A DNA stretch of 64,000 nt from Arachis hypogaea (GCF_003086295.3 NC_092045.1:87434693-87498692); one strand, 5' to 3'; positions 34,026-47,102 are shown, counted from the stretch's first letter. Numbers and translations: made by a program. The notes: generated by a model not told the origin, from the letters alone.

Positions 34026-35572
34026 GCTTCATCAGGATACAAGTATCTCTCATTCATGGACGCATACTCAGGGTACAACCAGATACCAATGTATCCGCCA
34101 GACCAAGAAAAGACCTCGTTTCTTACACCTAAGGCAAATTATTGCTACATCGTGATGCCTTTCGGCCTGAAAAATGCAGGAGCCACTTATCAAAGGCTAA
34201 TGAATAAAGTCTTCTCAGATCACATCGGAAAAATCATGGAGGTCTACGTGGATGACATGTTGATAAAGACACAAAGCGAAGAGACATTATTAACCAATTT
34301 GATTCAAGTATTCGATACCATAAGAAAGCACGGCATGCGACTCAACCCGGCTAAATGCACCTTCGCAGTTGAAGCAGGTAAATTTTTAGGATTTATGCTC
34401 ACACAAAGGGGAATCGAGGCAAATCCAGATAAATGCCAGGCCATACTCAACATGAAGAGCCCAATCTGCGTCAAAGAGGTACAACAGCTCAATGGAAGGT
34501 TGGCAGCCTTGTCCAGATTCCTAGCAGGATCAGCGATAAGATCCCTCCCTTTCTAGGCTACCTTAAAGAAGGGAAAGAACTTCGAATGGACAGCGGAATG
34601 TGAACAAGCCTTCAAAAACTTCAAAGAATTCTTGGGGCAACCACCTATCCTATCTCGACCACAAGAGGGAGAATCGCTCATACTATACCTCGCAGTAGGA
34701 AGTCGGGCAATAGCCTCAGCGCTGATTCGAGAAGACGAAAGAGGACAACAACCCGTCTACTTCATTAGTAAAGCACTACAGGGGTCAGAGCTGAACTACC
34801 AGAAAATAGAAAAATTTGCATACGCTCTGATACTCACATCCCGGCGACTTCGCTCATACTTCCAGGCACATACCATCAAAGTTCGGACCAGCCAGACCAT
34901 AAAAGGGATATTACAGAAAATAGATCTGGCAGGAAGAATCCTACAATGGGCAATCGAGTTGTCCGAGTTTGACCTCCAATATGAGGCACGGACAGCCATC
35001 AAATCACAACACCTGGCCGATTTCATCGCAGAATTCACAGACATCCCGGAAATCCCCATAGAGTGGAACATATACGTCGACGGATCCTCAAATAAAACAG
35101 GAAGCGGTGCGGGTGTGATAATCGAAAGCAACCAAGGAACTCAACTTGAGCTCTCCCTTAAATTCGGATTCCCGGCCTCGAACAATCAAGCGGAATACGA
35201 AGCGCTACTAGCTGGTTTGAAGCTGGCTAGGGAGGTTGGAGCTCGGAAACTCAACATCTACAGCGACTCACAAGTCGTTACCTCACAAATAACAGGAAGC
35301 TACCAAGCTAAAGACCCGACCATGAAAAATTATTTGGATAGAACCAAAGAATAGCTCGGACAACTCAGAGAATACAGGATCTACCACATTCCCCGTGAGC
35401 AAAATGCCCGAGCTGATGCACTTTCAAAATTAGCCAGCACCAAACTAGGGGGCAACAACAGAAGTCTCATCCAGGAGATACTACAGAACCCGTCAATATC
35501 GGAAGAAGAAGTCCTAGCCATAATAGGTCAGGATCAAGGATGGATGACCCCCATAATAAGTTATCTCAAAAC
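34026..35572 (+). pseudogene. RT and both RNase H domains of Tat-5, second part (broken)
   Basis: The frame resumes after TAGAT with ASSGYKYLSFMDAYSGYNQI. RT contains an intact YVDD (about 34246-34257). TAG 34554-34556 (TAT) and TAG 35352-35354 (CAG) interrupt. The first RNase H (LYLAVGSRAIASAL...FISKALQ) lacks the usual catalytic aspartate at its start, while the second (IYVDGSSNKTGSGAGV...IYSDSQVV) keeps it, as expected for the dual RNase H of the Tat lineage. Homology ends at 35563-35572, where it switches to Tat-6 gag. Confidence 0.86.
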
Positions 35573-38500
35573 CAAAGCTACTCGACCATCCACGGAGGAT
35601 AGTTCTCAGAAAGATCAAGATCCATTCACCAGAGAAATTATGAAGACCAAAATTCCAAAAGATTTCAAGCTTCCGGATATGACTCTATATAACGGCACCT
35701 CGGACCCTAACCATCATCTCAGCAACTTCAGAAGTAGAATGTACCTCACAGATGCCTCAGATGCAGTTCGCTGCAAAGCCTTTCCAACAACTCTCACCAA
35801 GACAGCCATTAAATGGTTTGACAACCCACCCCCAAAATCCATCTCGAGTTTCGACGACCTGGCCAAGAAGTTCCTGGCCCGATTCTCCATACAAAAGGAC
35901 AAAGCCAAACACGCACCTAGCCTACTAGGGATCAAGCAAGGAGATCGGGAGAGCCTTCGCAACTACATGGAAAGATTCAACAAAACATGCATGGACATAC
36001 AAAGTCTACCAACAGAAGCTGCCATTATGGGCCTTATAAATGGCCTACGAGAAGGACCATTTAGCCAATCTATATCAAAGAGATACCCTACATCCTTAGA
36101 CGAAGTACAAGAACGGGCACAAAAATACATCAACATGGAGGAAAACTCTCGACTTGGCGAAACCTCAAGGTTCGGTTCTGCCTACCGAGATAAAGAATTC
36201 AAGAAAAAGGAAGATCACTCCGGAGAGAAAATCAAAAAATATCATAACTATACTCCTCTTAGGGTATCCTTGGTAGATGTCTACAAAGAAGTCTGCCATA
36301 CAGAGAAAATCCCTCCAGCTCGGCCACTTAAAGGCAAAAGAGGAGGAGGAAATCGGAATGAATACTGTGAGTATCACCGACTTCGAGGGCATTCCACCAA
36401 CGAATGCTTCGACTTGAAAAACGTCATAGAAAAACTAGTAAGAGAACGAAAGCTAGATCGGTTTTTGGCCAATCGGGATAACGAGCCAAGAAAAAGAAGA
36501 AGGGATGAGGATGTTGGACGATCTGAACGATCACCTCGCACACCGGAAAGACACGTTCACGTAATACATGGCGGATTTGCCGGAGGAGGAATCTCCAAAT
36601 CATCCCAAAAGCGACACCTCAAAGAAGTATACCACGTCGAAGGAAAAATGGAAGCCCCAGACATCCCAGCAATCACGTTTACCAAAGAAGACGCATCCGG
36701 AATCATCTCGGGACACGACGACCCCATGGTCATTACAATCATACTGGCAAACGCCAACCTTCACCATACATTAATTGACCAGGGAAGCTCTGCCGACATC
36801 TTATTCAAAACTGCCTTCGACAAACTCGGTCTAGAAGAAAAAGAGCTAAGAGCATACCCGAACAGCCTGTTCGGACTAGGAGATGCCCCAGTACAACCAC
36901 TGGGATACGTATCGCTGCATACAACCTTCGGAAAGGGGAACCAATTCAGAACACTCAAGATAGACTACATCGTGGTCGACGTAAGCTCAGCCTATAATGC
37001 CTTAATAAGTCGGACAACGTTAAATCAACTAGGCGCAATAGTTTCAACCCCACATCTATGTATGAAATTCCCAACTGCGGAAGGGATAGCTATGATAAAG
37101 GCAGATCAAAAGATGGCACGTCGCTGTTATAACGAAAGCCTAAACCTCCGAGGTGAAGGAGGAGAGTTCCACACAATCGAGCTCGGTGGAGTTCAGAGGC
37201 GAAAAGAATTCCGACCACAACCCGAAGGAGAAGTAGAAAGAATCCAGATCGGAGACACCTCGAATAAAACAACTAATATTGGCACGATCCTGAAGGAAGA
37301 CACAAAGGAATCACTAATACGGTTCGTACGAGATAATGTTGATCTCTTCGCATGGAAAGCTGCCGACATGCCAGGTATTGATCCTGAACTAATGAGCCAC
37401 AAATTGGCAGTCTATCCGGGATCTCGGCCGGTACAACAAAGACGAAGAAAACTTGGACCAGAACGAGCCCAAGCTGTAGAAGAACAAGTACAAGCGCTAC
37501 TTGAGACCGGGTTCATAAGGGAAGTCAAATATCCACTATGGCTAGCAAACGTCGTCTTGGTGAAAAAGTCAAATGGGAAGTGGCGAATGTGCACCGACTA
37601 CACCGACCTCAACAAAGCCTGCCCAAAAGACCCCTACCCACTCCCAAGCATCGACGTTCTAGTGGATGCTTCATCAGGATATAAGTATCTCTCATTCATG
37701 GATGCATATTCAGGGTACAACCAAATCCCCATGTATCCACCAGATCAAGAAAAAACCTCGTTCCTAACACCGAAAGCAAACTACTGTTACATCGTGATGC
37801 CTTTTGGTCTCAAGAACGCAGGAGCTACTTATCAAAGGCTAATGAATAAAGTTTTCTCAGATCACATCGGAAAAATCATGGAAGTTTATGTAGAAGATAT
37901 GTTGATAAAGATGCAAAGCGAAGATACATTGTTATCCGACCTGACTCAAGTGTTTTACACTATTAGGAAACACAACATGCGGCTCAATCCCGCAAAATGC
38001 ACCTTCGCAGTAGAAGCCGGCAAATTCTTGGGCTTCATGCTCACACAAAGGGGGATTGAAGCAAATCCAGACAAGTGTCGAGCCATACTCAACATGAAGA
38101 GCCCAACATGTATCAAAGAAGTACAACAACTCAACGGGAGGTTGGCCGCTCTATCCCGATTCTTGGCAGGAGCTGCGATAAGATCTCTTCCCTTCTATGC
38201 TACCTTAAGAAAGGGAAAACAGTTTGAATGGACGACAGAATATGAGCAAGCCTTCCTAGACTTCAAGAAGTTCTTAGGACGGCCACCTATCCTATCTCAG
38301 CCACGAGAAGGAGAACCGCTCATATTATATCTCGCAGTAGGGAGCCGGGCAATAGCCTCAGCACTAGTCAGAGAAGACAAACTTGGACAGAAACCCATCT
38401 ACTTCATTAGCAAAGCACTACAGGAATCCGAGCTGAACTACCAGAAAATAGAAAAGTTTGCCTACACTCTGATCCTCACATCCCAGCAGCTTCGCCCATA

Positions 38501-40420
38501 TTTCCAAGCGCATACCATTAAAGTTCGAACCAACCAACCCATAAAAGGGATATTGCAGAAAATAGATCTAGCAGGAAGAATCCTACAATGGGCAATCGAG
38601 TTGTCCGAATTCGACCTTCAATACGAGGCGCGTACAGCAATCAAATCGCAACACCTGGCCGACTTCATCGCAGAATTTACAGACATCCCAGAAAACCCCG
38701 TAGAATGGAACATATACGTAGACGGATCCTCGAATAAAACAGGAAGCGGTGCGGGTGTAATAATTGAAAGCAACCAAGGAACTCAACTTGAGCTCTCCCT
38801 TAAATTCGGATTCCCGGCCTCAAACAACCAGGCAGAATACGAAGCACTATTAGCTTATCTGAAGCTGGCTAGGGAGGTTAGAGCTCGGAAACTCAACATC
38901 TACAGTGACTCACAAGTCATCTTCTCACAAATAACAGGAAGCTACCAAGACAAAGATGCGACCATGAAAAAATATTTGGATAAAACCAAAGAACAGCTCG
39001 GACAACTCGGGGAATATAGGATCCGCCACATACCTCGTGAGCAAAATGCCCGAGCTGACGCCCTTCCAAAATTAGCCAGCACCAAACCAGGGGGCAACAA
39101 CAGAAGCCTCATCCAGGAGGTACTACAAAACCCGTCAATAGCGGAAGAAGAAAGAATCCTAGCCATAATAGGTCGGGATCAAGGATGGATGACCCCCATA
39201 ATAAACTACCTCAAAACAGAAGAACTCCCTACAGATGAAAAGGAGGCAAAGAGGCTGAAAAGGGAGGCACAGTACTACACTATCATAAACAACACACTGT
39301 ACAAAAGAGGGATATCAACACCTTTACTAAAATGCGTACCAACTTCCAACACAAAGGAAGTCTTGGAGGAAGTACACAGCGGCATTTGTGGTAATCATCT
39401 CGGAGCGCAAGCTCTCACCAAAAAGATACTCCGGGCGGGATTCTATTGTCCAACTCTACAAAAGGAGGCTACAGAATTTGTAAGGACATGTCCACCATGC
39501 CAGAAGCATGCCAACTTTCACATTGCCCTACCAGAAGAGCTCATCAGCGTGACCTCACCCTGGCCATTTGCGAAATGGGGACTCGACCTTCTCGGACCCT
39601 TCCCACAGGGATCGGGACAAGTAAAATTTCTCATAGTAGGAGTAGACTATTTCACAAAATGGATCGAGGCAGAACCCCTGGCCAACGCCACCGCTCAAAG
39701 AAGTCGAAAATTCCTATATAGGAACATTATTGCGAGGTTCGGGGTACCATACTCCATCACCACGGACAACGGTACCCAATTTACAGAGGCAGGCTTCAGA
39801 AAATTGGTGGCCGACTTGAACATAAAACACCAGTTCACCTCCGTCGAACATCCCCAAGCCAATGGACAAGCCGAAGCGGCCAACAAAGTCATATTGGCCG
39901 GACTAAGGCGGAGGCTACAAGAAGCAAAAGGAGCCTGGGCCGAGGAACTCCCACAAGTCCTATGGGCGTATCGAACAATCCCCCATTCTACTACAAATGA
40001 ATCACTATTCCGACTGGCATACGGAGCGGAGGCAATGATTCCAATAGAAATCGAGAAGGATCTCCCCGAGTAGTCCACTACAATGAACGAGCAAACTCTC
40101 AACTTCAGAGAGAAGAGCTCGACTTGTTACCCGAAATCCAAGAAAGAGCTCGGATCAGGGAAGAAGCTCTAAAACGACGAATGGCTTCCAGATATAATCT
40201 AAAGGTAGTGCCGAGAAGCTTCGCAGAGAATGATCTCATCCTAATCAGAAATGACATTGGAACAGCTCGACCCGGAGAAGGAAAGCTGTCAGCAAACTGG
40301 AAAGGACCCTACCGAGTCATTGAAGTACTGGGGAAGGGCTACTACAGACTGTCCGAGCTTGATGGACGAGAGCTTCCCCGTTCATGGCACGCCTGCAACC
40401 TACGAAGGTACTACAGTTAG
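35544..40420 (+). CDS. gag-pol polyprotein of Tat-6, fused to Tat-5 pol at the start
   Basis: A frame of 1509 codons (35544-40073) continues after a 1-base loss at about 40054-40058 in the next frame to TAG after 40420. The first ~9 residues belong to Tat-5. Visible parts by residue: gag 10-310 with a C-X2-H-X4-H-X4-C zinc-knuckle-like site at 275-288; protease with DQGSSAD, Asp at 412; RT with MDAYSG (Asp 720) and YVED at 782-785 in place of YVDD; first RNase H; second RNase H with VDGSS, Asp 1060; integrase with zinc site from His 1278 and D1348, D1408, E1444, giving 35 residues between the last two. The missing second Asp in RT suggests loss of polymerase activity. Closest group by layout is Tat. 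Confidence 0.9.
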
Positions 40421-41940
40421 AAAAGGTAAACGGTCTCACTAAATAGATGCACTCTTTTTCCTGAAAAGGTTTTTTAATGAGGCACCAAGTCGAGACCTAG
40501 ACCAGAAAAATCCCACATGTATATATTCACATTTTCCTTTAAATAAAATATATTTTAGATATTCTACAAGAGTCCAAGACGCATTAATCTGAAGTATTCA
40601 TCGTCCGATTATAAAGCAACAGGTCGGCAGAAAGTGAAAAACAAATTCACTGCCCGACCACGATAAAGATAATCATCCGATAAAGGTGAAAATGCGATTC
40701 ACCCAAAGGATGATCTAAAGATGCCAACCATTTTCTACAAATCGGCAAAGATGAACACAGAATAATGTAAGAAGTTATCGAAAGCAATCCAAAAAAAAGA
40801 ACCTGACGAGGTCTTATGGATAGCTAATATAATAACTTAAAAGACGGGCCGACGTTCAGAAGTCGGACCAAGTCAACCCAAGTTATAAGTAAACCCTGGA
40901 AAGAGGTCTGGCCAACCCTATTAAAGAGGATTACTTTAACTTAGAAGGGCCTAACATAACAAAGTCAGTCCCAAACTAAAAAGTTATACAAGTAGTCCCT
41001 GAAAGAGATCTGACAAAGATCCAAGAAAGAGGACTACGAAAAATAACTTAAAGGAGACCGACATAACCAAGTCGGACTCCTATCACTAAAAAGTTATACA
41101 AATAGTCCCTGAAAGAGATCTGACAAAGATCCAAGAAAGAGGACTACGAAAAATAACTTAAAGGAGACCGGCATAACCAAATCGGACTCCTTCCATTAAA
41201 AAGTTATCAAAGTAATCCCTGGAAGAGACCTGACAAAGGTCCAAAAAAGAGGATTACAGAAATAACTTAAAGGAGACCGATATAACCAAGTCGGATTCCT
41301 ACCATTAAAAAGTTATCAAAGTAATCCCTGGAAGAGACCTGACAAAGGTCCAAAAAAGAGGATTACAGAAATAACTTAAAGGAGACCGATATAACCAAGT
41401 CGGACTCCTACCATTAAAAAGTTATCAAAGTAATCCCTGGAAGAGACCTGACAAAGGTCCAAAAAAGAGGATTACAGAAATAACTTAAAAGGAGACCGAC
41501 ATAACGAAGTCGGACTCCTGCTACTGAAAAGTTATACAAGTAACCCCTGAAAGAGATCTGATAAAGGTCCAGGAAAGAGGATTACAGAAATAAAGGGAAT
41601 CAACGCAAAAAAAATCAGTTGGAGAAACACCAAAAATACCTACAAAAACGAGAAAACAAGTCGGATCCACACAAATACAAAGGATCCAAGCTACAAACGA
41701 TAAGCACGAGGCAATCCAAAAAGGTCAAACTGCAAGGTCCAACATTCTCAGAAAACAGACGAAAAAACCTTGATATGATCTACAAAGTTTTAAAGCCTCG
41801 GAGGCCATCAAAAAAGGATAACGAGCTACTTTTGTTTTTCAAAAAGGTTGCCAGACAAAACAAACCAGAAAACGTCAGCAAAATAAAAAGTTTTAAGAGC
41901 CCACAAGCCGGGCCAACTAACATGAGAATCCAGAAAAAGA
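40421..41940 (+). repeat. Tail of Tat-6 with eight ~110-bp tandem units
   Basis: Units beginning AAGTTAT start near 40772, 40880, 40981, 41091, 41201, 41310, 41419 and 41529. Spacing is 108, 101, 110, 110, 109, 109 and 110 bp. The units at 41201, 41310 and 41419 are almost identical. Each carries GACCT...AGGTC and CCGA...TCGG inverted repeats. 41596-41940 is non-repeated and non-coding. Confidence 0.88.
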
Positions 41941-43849
41941 TCAGCAAACATCAGGAGCATCCTTGGCAGTATCAGGACAAGGAGAAGGAGGACGAGTCTG
42001 AATAGGCACGGCATCTATAGTTTCATCCTCCCGGTTTAGAACTTGGCAATCCGAATCAGGTGCAATCGGAGGAGCAGAGGTAGTCGACACTTTGGCAGAG
42101 GACACAGGAGGAGGATCAGCATCATCATCACCCTTGTCATCAGGGACAATCTTTCCATCTCTGACAACATTGTCTAAACTGAAAAGGGTGAGATCGGCCT
42201 CGGGAGCAATGACCCGAACTTGCTCCTTCAAGTTCTCGTAAGCAGCAGTCACGCTGCCGACAAGATGACCTTGGAGCTCAGAATAATCCTCCCGAGCACT
42301 GTCCAACTCCCCCCTCAGACGCATCACCTCCCGATAAGTTGTAACATAACTATCTTTATGCATCAGGGCTGTGTCCTCGGCCAACCTCAAAGAAGCCGCC
42401 AATGAAAGAGAACTCGCCTTCTCATTCTCTAGATCCTTCTCTAACTTGGTCACCTTTAATTCGAGCTCCTCCTTCAGCCCATTCATCCGGTCAAACTCTT
42501 GCTTTGCCTCCTCCATAAATGCCTTGGTGGCATGAAGAGGGAGACTTTGAGCAGTCCGGTGTATAGCGGCCACCATAAACGCCATCTGCACGTGATTCCG
42601 GGTCATAAATTCCAAATGATGGAGGATGGACACATCGTCCATCGAAAAGGTACCATAGGGCCCAATTTGTTGATCTATGAACTCGATGGCATTGAAGTCA
42701 GGGGCATTAAGGTCGAAGGGCTCAACCGTCTTTTGCTTCTTACTTGGAGGGGCCGCAGATGGAACGGCAGAAGCAGGATGAGGATCCACCAAGCGGACCC
42801 GAGGTGTCGGAATCGCTTTCTTCACTATGGGGGAACTCGGCACTGATGGCTTCTCGCGCACTTGGGAGGACCCCTCCCCAGCCGCCTTGGCGGCAATATT
42901 CCTGGCAGCAGTCGCCTTCTGCGCCCTCTTAAAAGCTTTCATGGATTCGTTATTCTTCATTGCCTCTGCAAATAAAACAAAAGTCAAGCTACAAATCGAA
43001 CAAGTCGGAAATACAGCTACAAGTAAACATAAACAGATAGCAAAGAAAACACAAGATACCCAGTTCAGTTTGAAGAAGAGAATGATTGGTTAGAAATTTC
43101 TTTGTATCAAGATGGGGAGGCTGACCCCAGCGCTTTTCCAAAACAGTCACAAAGGCCCGCTCAGCCTCATCCAACATGTCCTAAGAATACCTGGAGACCC
43201 TTACATCTCTTTGCCATTCCAGGGGAAAGGCAGGCTCATCATTTTCGTCCAGAAAAAAGGGCCGAGCTCCTTCAACAGCTCGGACCTTGAAAAAGTAGTT
43301 TTTAAAATCACGAAATGACTCGTCAAACATGGAAAAGACCTTCTTTCCTTGGGTAGAGCGAAAGGAGACCCAAGCTGCCTTCCTTTTTACCACTCCGGGC
43401 TTAGTCAAAACAAACAGATAGAAAAAGAGAGATTGGGAAGCAGGGATACCAAAACCATTGCACAACAATTGAAAAATCTTTATAAAACCCCAGGAATTAG
43501 GGTGAAGTTGAGAGGGGGCAATATTACAAGACCATAACAGGTCGGTTTCAAATTGAGTAAAAGGAAGGGTAATACCCAGCGGACCAAAGAAAAAGTCATA
43601 AACATAAAAGAAAGGGCGACCATCAACAACCCGAGTTGAAAAACAGACTCTCTCATCAGAAGAAGGAGGGACAAGTTCATAGTTCTTCTCATCACCAGAA
43701 TTGCTATAGACACTATGAAACTGCCTAAGTTGAGCACAAAACTCAGAATCAGCCAGCGAGACACACAGGAGAACCATGGAGTCCACCCAATCGGCCATAC
43801 CCGCAGGAACCTGGGAAGGCATCTCTACAACGTTATTTCGGGAAGACAT
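41941..43849 (-). pseudogene. Antisense gene of Tat-6 (two exons, one premature stop)
   Basis: Exon 1 is 43849-43060, the intron 43059-42966 (94 bp, GTATCTTG...TTTGCAG) and exon 2 42965-41941. Exon 1 has 263 codons plus one base, so the intron is phase 1; the joined codon is GAG. Together they encode about 604 residues: a Transposase_28-like domain, a basic NESMKAFKRAQKA segment, a variable Pro/Ser part, the FIDQQIGPYG block and a coiled coil of ~110 residues ending in an acidic tail. A TAG near 43178 replaces the TGG for Trp in RYSWDM, so the product is cut in exon 1. There is no transposase catalytic triad that I can see. Confidence 0.8.
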
Positions 43850-44939
43850 GAGGCCAACTAAATCCTACAAAAAGAAAAGAAGAGTGAATTACTTAAAAAT
43901 ATCTCGAACATGGGTCAAAACATCTCAAACGGACGGATTAACCAAAAAAGGAAAAAACCCCAAGACTCAAGAGAAGAAGTCTTGGAGCATCCCTTGGAGG
44001 CAGTAAACAAGAAGGGTCCTTAAAATCATTTCTACAATCTACATCTCGGCACTCATCAGAATAAAGTCCAGAAAAGAAAGCAAAAGAAGCAAAAAACACA
44101 AAAAATCCACCCTTCTACAGTTTATCAGGAAAAGCATTGCTCCTACAGTTTACCAACACTACTGCTACAGTTCATCAGAACACCAAAAAGGCCAATGGAA
44201 AAACAGCAAAGGCATAAACTTCTCAAAATCAAGCAAAATCATCATCCAAGGCACAAACAGAAACAGCGGCAACATGCAAAAGAAAAAGATTCAAGCAAAC
44301 AAAAGATTCGCACCGAAAAAGAGAAAAAACCATAGCATGCAACAAGTCAAGCACGATAAAAACAGAAAGATCCAAACTTTCTCCAAAAGAAAGATCAAAA
44401 GGAAAACTCCATCGCAAAAGCAGAAATAAACGAGGAAACACGAAATGGGACTAACCTGGAGAATAGAAGAAAACCTCGAAGAAAGCTGAAGAGCAGAAGC
44501 AACAAAGCCACCCCCTCGAAGTGGAAGAATGCAAAGACAGAAGGAGAAAATGTGGAATCAGCCCTCTTCCGAAAATGCAGTAGCAGAACAGACGTCACAA
44601 AGAAGAAACTACAAACTCTGGGCAAGAAACAGAAAATGAGAGAGTAAAGGGAGGAGTTATGGAGAAGAAGTAAAGAAGAGAAACCGTTTTTTGATTGAGA
44701 GATTCAAAATAAAATCCAAGAGAGAATGGGGCAATTAATGCCAATTAAATGCGGATGTTAAAACCGCTTGCGTTCCCAAAAAAGCGCTAATACAAAAAGC
44801 GCACGCTTTTAGAGGAAAACATTCTACATTCAAAAAAGACTCTACAAAGAAAGGAATCGACAAAATGCTTGAGTTCGACTTCACTGAAGAAAGGACCGAA
44901 GTCTAAAGACTCAGCCTCGAAAAAAGAAGACCGAGCTCA
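43850..44939 (-). promoter_or_regulatory. Upstream region of Tat-6 antisense gene
   Basis: About 1.1 kb of A-rich sequence (T-rich in gene direction) without coding content. AAAAGCGCACGCTTTT at 44795-44810 is the Tat palindrome, with an AAAGCGCT half-site 10 bp to its left. It is the likely place for a promoter of the antisense gene, by position only. Confidence 0.45.
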
Positions 44940-44950
44940 AGCAGGGGCAC
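44940..44950 (+). other. Polypurine tract, Tat-6
   Basis: AGCAGGGGCAC directly before TGTTCATACC. Confidence 0.7.
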
Positions 44951-45494
44951 TGTTCATACCCTGGATCGAGCTGTCCGATCCGGGATGTTCTACAGACAAA
45001 GCGACCGACCTCTTCAGGTCAGGACAACCCGACCTCTTCTCAAAGAGCTCAGACAAGTCACAGGAAAGCCCAAACAAAGGGACCAAATAGAGGAACACGT
45101 CCCAAATTCAAGGGCAGCCCAAGCCCATAGAGATAAAGGCGGTTCCCTTAAAGATGACCTCACTTAAAGATAAGATAAAGATAAGATAAAGATAACTAAC
45201 TTATCTTATCCACAGGAGGCCACATTTCACCACTATAAATACACTGGAGCACCCAGGTATAACTCATACTCTGATTCTACTCAATACCTGCTTAATACCC
45301 TTGCTAACTTAAGCATCGGAGTCCCTTGCAGGTACCCCCCACCCTCCGGGGACACAGGATCAGCACCACCACCAAGTCCAACAAATTGGATACATCAGTT
45401 CCGACCGCCGTACATCTACCGGACACGTCGGCTCCGACCAACACAGAAGATCTCGTCCGAGATCGACCTACAGTTTCAGGTAACCCACGGAACA
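44951..45494 (+). repeat. 3' LTR of Tat-6
   Basis: 544 bp, TGTTCATACCCTGGATCG to CCCACGGAACA. It has a GATAAG run and TATAAATA at about 45234. It is followed not by a primer-binding site but by antisense exon 2 of Tat-5. Confidence 0.9.
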
Positions 45495-47102
45495 GTTACG
45501 CTACCCACAAGGTGACCTTGAAGCTCACCATAATTAACCCGGGCTGTTTCCAAATCCTCCCGAAGATGCATCAATTCCCTATAAGCCGAGACATAGTTGT
45601 CCTTATGTTTCAACGCCATGTCTTTGGCCAGCTTCAAAGAAGCAGTAAGGGCAATAGAGCTGGCCTTCTCACTCTCCAACTCCCTCTCCACCTTCGCTAA
45701 CTTCACCTCCAACTCCTCCTTCAAACCCTTGATTCGATCAAATTCCGACTTGGCCTCTTCCATAAAGGATTTTGTGGCATGAATCGAAATCCCCTGAATT
45801 GTTCGGAATATAGCGGCACCCATATGAGCCATCTTCACACTATTTTTAGTAATAAAATCCAAATGCCGAAGAAGAGACACGTCGTCCATGGAAAGCCCAC
45901 CATAGGGGGCAATTTGCTGGTCAACAAACTCAATGGCATCAAAGTCTGGGGCATCCAAGTTAAAGGGCTCGGATGTTTTTTGCTTTTTCAAAGGTGGGGC
46001 ACCAGAAGCAGTAGCAGAAGTTTGAGGAGGATCGACCTGATGAAACTGGGGAGTAGGAATTACTTTCCTCGGCCCAAGGGAACTTGGCACAGGAGGCTTC
46101 AGGGGGACCTGTGAATATCCCTCGCCGGCCACCTTGGCCGAGATGTTCAGGGCAGCAGTTGCCTTCTTTGCCCTTTTGAAGGCCTTCATAGAGTCATTAT
46201 TCTTTGACATCTCTACAAAACACAAAAATAGCCATGACAAATAGTTACAAAAGAGGAAGAAAAAGGAAATAAGTACAGAAACAAGTCAGACAAATAGACA
46301 AACAAATACCCAAAGCAGTCCGAACCAAGGACGGATTAGTCAAAAATATTTTTGTATCAAGATGAGGTGGTTTCCCCCAGAGATCCTCAAGAACAACTAC
46401 AAAAGCACGTTCAACATCATCCAGCATCTCCCAGGTATAGTGAGACACTCTTACATCCTTCTGCCACTTTAGAGGGAAGGAGGGCTCGTCATTTTCATCA
46501 AGAAAAAAGGGGCGGGCCCCCTCAACAGCTCGAACTCTAAAGAAATAATTCTTGAAGTCCTTAAAGGACTCATCATACATCGCAAACACTTTATGGCCCT
46601 GAGCGGACCAGAAAGAAACCCAAGAAGCTTTCTTTTTTGAAGAACCGCCAGGCTTGGCAGAAACAAACAAGTAAAGAAATAGAGTTTGGGAAGGTATTAA
46701 ATCTAGTTCACGGCAGAGAAGTTGAAAAATTTTAATAAAACCCCAAGAATTGGGGTGAAGCTGGGATGGAGCAATATTACACGACCACAACAGGTCGGTT
46801 TCAAAAGCGATAAAAGGAAAAGTAACATTCAACTGGCTGAAAAAGTATTCATAGGCATAGAAGAAGGGACGCTCCCTCTCAATGGAAGTCGGAAAGCAAA
46901 CCCTCTCATCAGAATCAGGAGCAACAAGCTCGTAATCCCTCTCGCGAGCATTGTTACCACAAATCCTATGACGCTTCCTCGGCTCTGTGCAAAATTCAGC
47001 ATCCACAATGGAAACACACAACAAAACAAGGGAGTCCAGCCAATCGGACATCCCCTCGGGAACTCTGGAAGACATCTCTACAATGTTATTGCGAGAAGAC
47101 AT
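45495..47102 (-). CDS. Antisense gene of Tat-5 (best preserved, C-terminus truncated)
   Basis: Exon 1 47102-46310 (264 codons plus one base), intron 46309-46213 (97 bp, GTATTTG...TTTGTAG), exon 2 46212-45495. Both exons are open until exon 2 is cut by the Tat-6 LTR within the coiled coil, after GHLVGSVT. Exon 1 starts MSSRNNIVEM and contains the Transposase_28-like region with DLLWSCN, PSQLHPNSWGF and DFKNYFFRVRAVE. Exon 2 has the basic NDSMKAFKRAKKA segment, FVDQQIAPYG and a heptad-rich E/K/L coiled coil. It lies opposite in direction to gag-pol. Open frames in an otherwise decayed element suggest that this gene was under selection until recently, or that the insertion is young. Confidence 0.82.

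Larger units (their letters stand above)
35563..45494 (+). mobile_element. Tat-6: Tat-type element lacking its 5' end
   Basis: Contains gag from about codon 95 onward, complete protease, RT, both RNase H domains and integrase, tail repeats, antisense gene, spacer, polypurine tract and 3' LTR (44951-45494). The 5' LTR, primer-binding site and gag start are absent. The 3' LTR subtype differs from the flanking Tat-5 LTRs, so this is a separate element. It most likely inserted into Tat-5 antisense exon 2 (right flank GTTAC) and later lost its left end by deletion. Confidence 0.82.
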
